Source: Poa pratensis
Taxonomy: Eukaryota > Streptophyta > Magnoliopsida > Poales > Poaceae
Reading direction: 5' to 3'
Length of the DNA stretch: 64,000 nt
Assembly: GCA_947311845.1 (NCBI GenBank)
Contig: CAMZMU010000062.1
Location: 47,523,879-47,587,878 of the forward strand
The position numbers and the translations under genes were made by a program. Shown here in pieces: positions 56,260 to 64,000 of the stretch (position 1 is its first letter; every line of letters starts with the position of its first letter). Under the pieces are notes generated by a model. It was not told the origin of the DNA, searched no databases, and worked only from the letters and a program-made list of their open reading frames with translations.

Positions 56260-59200
56260 TTACATGTTCTTTATTTTGTGTTATTAAGATGTCAAAATTT
56301 GTTAGGCAGTGACATTAATTCTAATGATATGTAACATGCTCAATCTATCCAATAGCTTTTTTCTGAAATTTAGCTGCTTGATCAACGAGTAGCTTGCCGT
56401 CGGGTGAAAAAAGGTCAAAGCTTTTCTACATGCTAGCAGCGATGGGTGGTATATGCATGGGGTATGCAAGTGCTCTTCTGCAATTATGCATATAAGATTT
56501 CTGCATGCTTTTTTCGATCATGCAGGAGAAGGCAAGCGAGAGTATACACTTTACAGTAGAGAAAAATTGGTTCAGAGTTACCTCGAAATAGCAAGATGTC
56601 ATTTCTAAATAGCTGAGTGATTTGTGGTAATATAATCTGTGCCAGGATGTTTGAGACGTTTGCATCGGGTGATAATTATTTGATCTCAAATACATGTCCT
56701 GCCAGTTTTGTACACGCTCAACCTTTTCTCAATGTTGTTTTTTTACAGATTTTCCGACGAGATGGACGAGGTCACGAGGTCAACGTGCCGGGGATAAGGA
56801 GTGCCGAGCCAGGGAGAGGAGTTGCCGATTCTCCCATGTGCTAGCTGCCGAATAAGGAACATGAGGGCGTACTAGCGTAATGGTGGAATGCTGGAACTGA
56901 AGGACCTACTTCTACAAGAGTACAATATAAAGTTCTGCAAGGTGTTTGCTCTATGAGATTTCTCCATTTACATATTTACTGCATATGGTATAGGTAAAGA
57001 AGTATTTATGATCTGTTGCCTTCGAGTGATCTCAGGTGTGAGTTATCAGCCACGTAGTTCTTAGCTTTTATAGTTTGTTGCATAATGCTCCTGCATGATG
57101 ATCCAAATGACACACCATTTGGATTACTTTTTCAACAACTTATGTTCAGCTCTACATTATGTTCAGCTAAGAAGGACCTACTTCTTAGCTTTTATAGTTT
57201 GTTGCATAATGCTCCTGCATGATGATGCTCCTGTATTTATTATCTCCAAGAAAGCCTAGCTGTCACGTATGAGAATGATAGTTGGTCTTGGAAAATTACA
57301 GGTATTAGCACCATAAAGGTATATATAAAGTTCACACTTAATTATTTTCATTTCTTAGGGAAATCATGTAGTCAACTTGAACACATTTTTTTTCTACATT
57401 TTAGTCATGCATAGGATTAATACAAGGGACCTGCTGCAGCGTGGGATTTTCCGTGGAAGATTATAGATGTGTATAACGAACTCAAAATCTAGACAGGAGA
57501 TCATTCATTATTTCAATGTCAGTTTGCATGGACATGCTGGAAATATCTTTGTTCAGATTTGTCAGCTATGCAGAAATTAATTATGTCAGATAATTTGTTA
57601 CATGTACATCCGGCAACTCTTTACACATTCCTTTTACTCGGATGTATCATGTCAGATTAGTATAGAAATTAATTATGTGGTGCAGTAGTCACCTGATGCC
57701 TATTTTTATCTTTTCTCCATCTGTGTGCTTACTGACTTAATTTCATCTGCTAATTATGTGGTGCAGTAGTCCCCTGATGCCTATTTTTATCTTTTCTCCA
57801 TCTGTGTGCTTACTGGCTTAACTTCATTTGCTTTCCGAAAAGTGTAAGCTATTTGTTTTCAGTCATTGTGTATGTGTGAATAGGTTGTGTAGTATTGAGC
57901 CACAAACCTGATAGAGATTGGGTCTTTTTTGAGAGTATAATCAATTTCAACTATTGTCTTTGTATAACAAGAAAATTTCTCTTCAAATGTGAAGTTGGAT
58001 ATATGGTATATTTCGTCCACTAACTTATAGTCTTCCGTATTTGATGCAACATGTACATTAGATTATCCAATGCCGGTTCATGAATAATGATAATTTAGGT
58101 GCTCTTTATGAATTTTACAGGAAAATTCTCCTTTCAGTTTGAATATTACCTGAAATCTAATTGGCCAATTAACAATATTGACATTACTGTCTGTATGCAC
58201 TGGCAATATTTTATTTGACGCTTAGACAGTGTGTCGCTATTTGAGAGTTTTCTTATAGCTTTCACCTCATGTGCAATCTTTCTCAATAATCTGAAAAAAT
58301 GATACTTACTACTGGCAGTAAGAGTAGAATATTTACCGCAACTTGCGTCTAATTAGACATGAAAAAACACGCTATGATCAAGAGTGTTGTATTTCCACCT
58401 GCTTGCAGGTGCAAACATCTTATGTACTATTCCTGTTTAATCTTGGGTACCTAGACCAGGTCAGTCAAATACTAGGGATAAATATCCTGACCCAGCTGTT
58501 CAATCTAACAGAAGGCATTGGCTTTTCAGTAGTAAGGTGAACTACCAAATGACCTAAAGTTGAACATCTTTATGTAGATCGGAGGCTTTATATTGATTAC
58601 AGAAGATAGAGGGTATCAACGACTCATCCTTATGTTTATATGGATTATTTGGTACCTCACCTTAATTTGGGTGAGTTCTTAGTTCGCATACAGCTAGCGC
58701 TTATACATATACAAATTATTGGTCATAGTTTACATCTTCTCAAAAGTTAGAAGTTCTGATTATACTTTTTAGACAATCCAATTTCAGTGTGTTGGCTATT
58801 CAAGTTGGCGTGTCGATATGCTGGACCTGGATCATTAATTCCAGGTTAGCTTGAGATAATATCAGGTTCCTTTCGTTATATAATTAGCTGCGGAAATATG
58901 CTTTTCAGGTTGCTTTCGCTAAAAAGGTAAAATGGTCAAGTTGGTTTGAAACTTTGAACCTATAGAACCTCTTACTTATACGTAAAGAGTACTCTGCTTT
59001 TCAGGTTGCTTTTAGTTTGAGATTATTTCACATTTCATGTTGTGAAGTCGACATAATAGATGATAGCTTAATGTTTTTGACATCGTCCGCTATGCTTACT
59101 ACTAAAATACAATTTGAAATTTGTTGGTGCCTTCTATGACCGGACTTAAGACATAGCACTTGATTTTCCTAAAATACCTGCTTGCGGTGGTCTTATTATT

Positions 59201-59740
59201 AATGTTTTTTTAGATTTGGTTGTTTCTTCCCCGAGTTGACCTTTCAAGAATGTGCATGCCAAGAATATATATGATGTTGCGTCCGCTGGCATTTGATAAG
59301 TTGCAACGTGGAGCAAGGCGGCAACCGGAATTGCAAGGTGCACAACGGATGGATTTGAATGTATATGCTTTGTTACTGAAGCACAAATCTTTGAAAGATA
59401 GAGAAAATACAAGGAGTTCTTTTGGTCTTGCATGTAGATGCTTTAATATTAAGGCACAGATTTTTGAAAGATTTTCGGTAGTCGGTCCATTTGGATTAGT
59501 AGTTTTGATGTTTTACCGATAACCGTTTAGGCTTGGTATATATTCAATTATGCTCTCAAGGCATTTGTTTATTACTCTAATTTTATCCCTTCTAGATTGC
59601 TCTGATAAGTTGTTCAAAGTGGTACTGTTCTTCTACTATTTTGTACATAAGATTAACATTCCACGATTAACATTCCACGCTAATTAGCAAAGTATAGAAT
59701 GCAGCGAGTATAGAGGAAAAAAACATCAGCAAATACTCTC
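56260..59740. other. AT-rich, non-coding remainder of the Helitron
   Basis: No gene is recognised here. It includes an 81 bp tandem duplication (57671-57832, AATTATGTGGTGCAGTAGTC) and a local repeat of AGCTTTTATAGTTTGTTGCA at 57064 and 57187. A short frame at 59220-59522 has no known domain. Confidence 0.5.
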
Positions 59741-60096
59741 ATCAAGGCGCGGCGACAAGGCGCGGCGTGTCGCCGCGCCGAATTCAACTAGTAGTGACAT
59801 CAACTGTACACAAGGACTAGGACGTAGCGCAAACGACAATTACACGCACCAAAGAACATGGCCAGTTGCCTGCCACGTTCACCTCACCGAACCAACTCCT
59901 CTTCTAATCATTCTGACAAAAAAAACTCCTCATCTAATCGACCGGCTGTCGCCGACGATGGGCCCACATCCGTCGACTCCACGTCCACGCCACCCACACA
60001 ACTTGTTGGCTTAAATTACTTGCCCGCGCGGCTCATGCGCATCGCAAGCAACACAGACGCGCTCGCATCGCAGCTCCACCACGCTAGCTATCTCCC

Positions 60097-61421
60097 ATGG
60101 CCGCCGTCGTCGTCGCGGAGCCGCTCCGGGAGGCGCCAGACGACGTGGTGGACGAGATCCTGCTCCGCGTGCCGTGCCCCTCCTCCCTCGTGTGCGCCGC
60201 CGCGGCCTGCTCCTCCTTCCGCCTCCTCGTCTCCTCCCCGAGCTTCCTCCGCCGCCACCGCGCGCTCCACCCCGACGAGGCCGGGCCCTTCCTCGGGGTC
60301 TTCTCCTCAGTCCCCGCGTCCGGCAAGACAGGAGGCACCTTCCACCCGGCCGGCCCGCCTCATCCAGCCGCGGTGGCCGCCAGCGCCGCCGCCGGAGCCG
60401 CGGACTTCTCCTTTGCCTTCCTCCCGGGGCGGCCTGATGCCGATGCCGATGCCGGCGCCGAATCCAAGTACGGATGGCTCGTCCGGGACTACCGCGACGG
60501 ACGCTTCCTCCTCGACCGCGCGTCCTCCGACAAAGACAGCATCGTCACGGATCTCCCGTGTGCGACCCCGTGTCCCGCCGCTACGTCCTGCTGCCGCCCA
60601 TCCCGGAGGACCTCGCCGCCGCCGCCGACAACCCGCTCGGCGTCCTCGGCGGCCGGCGCTGGTGCGAGCCCTTCCTTGCACCCGCGCCGGGCGACTCTGA
60701 GGAGGACGAGGAGCCACCGTTCGCCGTCATCTGGACGGCGCGGTGCCCAAGAAGGGTGGTGGCGCTCGCCTTCTCGTCGCGGGACGGGGCGTGGCGGGCC
60801 CTCCCATCGCCGGACTGCTTCGTCTGGAGGAGCCGCAGCCGCCGGTCGCTGTTCTCGTGCCCTGTGCACGCCGTTTGGAACAAGCGGCACTACGCGCACG
60901 GCCGCTTCTACTGGGTGGACTGCCTCACCAACCGTTGGCTGGTGCTCGACACCAGCGCCATGGAGCTCGCCGTCCAGGAGATCAAGTCGCCGTCCAGATT
61001 CTGGGAGGAGAACGTGGCCGTCGTGGAAGGCGCCGATGGGGCGGTCGGGGTGTTCGCGCACGCCTTTTACCACGCCGACGGCAACGCCAGCCTCCACTAC
61101 TACACGATCGTGCGCGACGCCGACAGCAGCGCCCTGTCGTGGCAACTGGAGAAGACAATCCCGCTGCCGTGGTCGACAAAGCATGGCCGGTCTTACTGCA
61201 TTCGAGGCGCGGCCAACGGGTGCTTGGTCATTGAAGTAAGCTCAGACTCACCGCAGACGTTCTTATCGAGCTACGATAGCAGGGATGTCGAGCTGTTTAC
61301 GATCGACGTCAAGCGTTTCCACCTGGAGAAAGTCTGCCGTGCACAGTGCTCCGGGGGCGTCAGCGACGGCTGGTGGCCATACTTCAGCTTCCCACCATTG
61401 CTGAGCCTGCCAACTGTTTGA
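60097..61421 (+). pseudogene. F-box protein gene, single exon, one-base frameshift
   Basis: The ATG at 60097 sits in a strong context (CCCATGGCC). The N-terminus carries an F-box: APDDVVDEILLRVPCPSSLV followed by CAAAACSSFRLLVSSPSF. In known proteins this motif binds SKP1 in SCF ubiquitin ligases. The rest resembles the beta-rich substrate-binding region of grass F-box proteins (VCDPVSRRYVLLPPIPEDL, RRVVALAFSSRDGAWRALPS, RFYWVDCLTNRWLVLD). The first frame holds to DSIVTDLP (60558). The second continues from VCDPVSRR, so one base is missing near 60558. If that is a sequencing error the protein is about 441 residues and intact. It ends at TGA 61419-61421. The target is unknown. Confidence 0.85.
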
Positions 61422-61675
61422 GTTGCATCGCCAAATACTTCAGGAAAAATTCCAAATGTTTACCTGGAGCAGCATCTTGTAAGCCTGGAAGGTGCCCAGT
61501 GTAATGGTGTGACACATAAATGTAATAGATGCAACATCTTGTAATGGTCTTGGCATCAGAACTTTCAGAAACGCAATGGACGGATACAGTTCAGTACATC
61601 AAATCAAATCAAAGCGTACAGTACAACAGGTTCAGGGTTTTTTTTTTCTAGTTTGGCTAAGACGCCACAAGAAAT
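61422..61675 (+). other. 3' flank of the F-box gene
   Basis: This is a 3'-UTR-like sequence with repeated GCATCTTGTAA and GTAATGGTG phrases and no perfect AATAAA. A T-run at 61638-61648 lies just before the duplicated unit. Confidence 0.5.
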
Positions 61676-61676
61676 G

Positions 61677-62140
61677 AAACCATTTCCCCAAATTTAAATG
61701 TAGCGACATGTATCGTCCCTAGGGTGAAATGGGAAGCGATCCAGCCGCTCCCCACCTAGTCTCCCCCATCCATGCTTACACTCCTCGCCGTCGTCGATGG
61801 TTCCGCCCGGCAGACCGCGTTGGCGATGTGGCCGACAACTTAACCATGGATTGCATCATTCATCTCCCGCCGATTGATTTCGGTGCAAAGATGGTATTGG
61901 TTGGGGTTACCCATCTTAGGATTTTATTGAAGGGTGGGACAAATAGTCAAGATTGTTTTTTTCAATACCATGTACATGCATAATTTTGGTTACCAAAATC
62001 ACAATAAACATAGAAGGAACATAATTTTAATCATTATGTCTGCATAATGCATTTGGAAATCGTTTGTGGGTTGTGATTCGCTTTCTGCTCTATCGGGATT
62101 TCGGCCGATTTTGCCTTCGTTCGTTTAATCCCACCCCGGC
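61677..62140 (+). repeat. Duplicated unit, copy 2, cut by element D
   Basis: This matches 48422-48889. The match stops exactly where the TGTCGTGGG terminus of element D begins, so the remainder of this copy is expected beyond the window on the far side of element D. Confidence 0.9.
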
Positions 62141-64000
62141 TGTCGTGGGTTTGTCACGTCAGATGTCATGGATGACTTCGTAGGTGTGGGATTTGCGCGA
62201 GTCAATCGTCTCCGAGCTTGGGATCGCAGGAACAAGGACGAACACCGATTTACCCAGGTTCGGCCCCTCAATGTGAGGTAAAGACCTACTTCCTGCCTAC
62301 CCTAGATTGGTATTGATATGATATATGTGGTGTTACAATGGAGGCGATCCGATCTGGGAACTCGCCGTAAGAGCTAGGGTTCTAGGGCTTGATAGCTTAA
62401 CTCTGTCTAAGTCCTGCGAGTCCTCTTTATATACACAGAGCTCGCTAGGTTACCAAGGAAACTTCCTCCACAAGGAATATATCAACCGGAACCTACTCGG
62501 AGACTAACTCCTCCTCACGTCCCCAGGATATGTCTTCTAGATCCTTCTCCTTGTGGCGGTACGATATTGGGCTTGCTTTCATGAAGGCCCTTTCTGGCGC
62601 GAGTAAAGTAGGTCGCACTTATCAATCATGGGCCGCGGGTTAATCCACAAAGTATTCCCCTGACATTAGCCCCCAAGATTGGTTAGGACTTCACGGTGAG
62701 AATCCTCTGGTTACTTGAGGTGGTTGTTGAGCCGCACTGTGAGCGTTCTGACTAATCTCTGACTGATACGATTCAAAGCCGCGACTCATGTGCGCGACTC
62801 ATCCTTTCCATCTAAAATATTATGTTCCCTTCAATTGCGGACCGTTCCTCATTCTGCGGGCGCAAATTGTTCCATTGATTTCGGGCACCCCAGTTATAAG
62901 CTGCGGCGGTCTAGGTCAATATTCACTTGCCTCTGCTCTCTCCTCATTTCCAGCTGCGTTGCCGTCTTCCTCAATCGAGCTTAGCCCCCGATCCAATCTT
63001 CTCGCAATGGCGCCCAAGGCGAAGCCATCCGAGGATAAACGCAAGATCTCCTGCAACTGGGAAGGATCCTGGGTAACGGAGCAGACTCTTGCGGATCTCG
63101 CCGATGCTGGCTTCTTGCCGCCGAAGGAGGACAACATCTGGCGAGCGCCAGGTGATGAGATTGAGCCACGCCCCAACCCCAACGAACTGGTGATGTTCGT
63201 GGAGCATGTGGAGCGTGGATTCACGCCGCCAGGCTCCCTTCTTTCGCAATCTGATGCAACGCTTAGGCCTCCGTCTTCACGACATCGGGCCCAACTCAAT
63301 GCTCCAGGTGAGCAATTTCCATGTGATGTGCGAGGACTATCTTGGTATAGCCCCCAACATCGATCTGTGGCTGGCCTCTTTCACCTGCAACAGCCAACTT
63401 GTCTCCAAAGGCGGCGCCTACGTTCAGGTCGGCGCCATCTCTCTTCAACGCCACAGAAACTCTTGCCTTCCCAAGCTAGCCCTGGCGAATCGACCCAGGG
63501 CTTGGCAAAAATCTTTCTTTTACTGCCAAGACACTTTCCGGAGGGCGAAACTCGCCTCCCTCCTGGTCAACCACCTTCGTGCCCACTGAGGCACTGAAAT
63601 CCAAACCACGGGATGCCTCCATCCTTTTTAATGAGTCGCTGATCAAGGTCCGTGCCTTGATTGTTCATGGCCTTACTGGCCTTGATCTCCTTTCTTGCTG
63701 GACAAATGGCGCATCCAGCCAGTGAGTCCCCGTCAACGGTCCTTCCTTGAGTGCTCTGGCACTTCTGCTGACGTTGATCGTGTCAAGGCCGCTGACTGGG
63801 AGCCTGAAGACTGGGTGGAATTCATCACCCGTGTGACGGAGGAGAAGAACATCTCTTTTGACAAGGTGGGGCTCGCCCCTTTTAGCGTTAACAACAAGCC
63901 TTTTGAGGTAACTTTTCCTCTCTAGTCCTTTGTCCTTATAGTAGAACTGCCTTTCTTTTTGATATTAAGGTCTTCCCTTTTCTGTATCAGGCTGATGAGA
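62141..64000 (+). mobile_element. Gypsy-type LTR element (element D), left part only
   Basis: It begins TGTCGTGGGTTTGTCACG, an LTR-like terminus known from grass gypsy elements, exactly at the break of the duplicated unit. A probable LTR end CCCCTGACA is at 62665, which would give a 525 bp LTR with a TTTATATACA promoter box near 62428. This end is tentative, since the second LTR is outside the window. The leader 62666-63006 has no clear tRNA primer site. Confidence 0.6.
63007..63925 (+). pseudogene. Gypsy-type 'putative transposase' domain protein of element D, frame-broken and partial
   Basis: The ATG at 63007 opens MAPKAKPSEDKRKISCNWEG and continues to NELVMFVEHVERGFTPP. The frame then shifts by one base near 63225 to FFRNLMQRLGLRLHDIGPNS and FHVMCEDYLGIAPNIDLWLA. 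This is the domain known in plant databases as 'putative gypsy type transposon' (PF04195), found in gag-like proteins of grass LTR elements. Another shift near 63590 precedes the WEPEDWVEFITRVTEEKN segment. The open stretch then reaches a GTAACT donor-like site at 63908, so an intron may follow. The protein continues past the window end. Confidence 0.6.

Larger units (their letters stand above)
54125..59791 (+). mobile_element. Candidate non-autonomous Helitron carrying gene-like fragments
   Basis: The right end has a perfect 12 bp hairpin stem (GGCGCGGCGACA and TGTCGCCGCGCC, 59746-59779, loop 10), then 8 bases and CTAG at 59788-59791. This is the Helitron 3' architecture. The left end is TCCTTATTACCCCTATATAT at 54125. 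The flanking bases are A (54124) and T (59792), as expected for insertion between A and T without duplication. The 5.7 kb interior has no replication initiator or helicase. It holds GC-rich exon-like pieces (54290-56250) and long AT-rich sequence. The 5' terminus is less certain than the 3' terminus. Confidence 0.62.

Noticed and set aside
60489..61184. Long minus-strand frame across the F-box gene
   Set aside because: Composition shadow of the coding strand, with no domain and no promoter.

Overview
This is plant nuclear DNA from a grass, most likely subfamily Pooideae (Triticeae or a close relative). The evidence is very high transposable-element density, LTR families with TGATACGTCTC termini, a TTCGCCGAGTG-type CACTA element, GC-rich monocot-style genes, and recognisable plant exons with GT-AG introns. 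The species cannot be named from the sequence alone. No bacterial-style operons, rRNA or tRNA genes, or CRISPR arrays were seen.

Layout. 1-9985: a Tekay-like (chromodomain) Ty3/gypsy element (A) with its 5' LTR cut by the window start. It is inserted in an older LTR, of which 9986-10520 remains. 10521-12208 and 21083-22600: the sequence that hosts element B, with dispersed repeats and a small broken gene. 12214-21082: element B, a non-autonomous LTR element with TSD TAAAC, whose 5' LTR carries a 1.73 kb solo LTR (12876-14605). 22620-23206: a GRF-type zinc-finger pseudogene (minus). 25596-28462: a non-autonomous CACTA element with TSD ATT. 28779-32100: a retroposon fragment, a GC-rich island and a long degenerate repeat tract. 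32839-39859: element C (minus strand), a sibling of element B, with TSD GCGTC. 41867-42947: a hAT-type MITE, an orphan first exon of a ubiquitin-conjugating enzyme and a broken trihelix gene (both minus). 44446-45451: an intact two-exon short-chain dehydrogenase gene. 47011-47870: a poly(A) retroposon. 48421-49395: a duplicated unit and a terminal-inverted-repeat element. 50659-53575: a 57-G run, a 5'-truncated BSD-domain exon and a 1.8 kb AAAATGGTTCC tandem array. 54125-59791: a candidate Helitron carrying GC-rich gene-like fragments. 60097-61421: an F-box gene broken by one missing base. 62141-64000: the start of another gypsy-type element (D).

The genes do not form a pathway. Only the dehydrogenase reads cleanly from start to stop. 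The F-box gene is one base short of an intact frame, and the remaining gene-like material is truncated, interrupted or orphaned.

One caution applies throughout. Differences between the two LTRs of element A are dominated by one- or two-base indels, often in homopolymers, and the frame breaks in its polyprotein and in the F-box gene are of the same kind. Some apparent pseudogenes may therefore reflect residual long-read sequencing error rather than decay.
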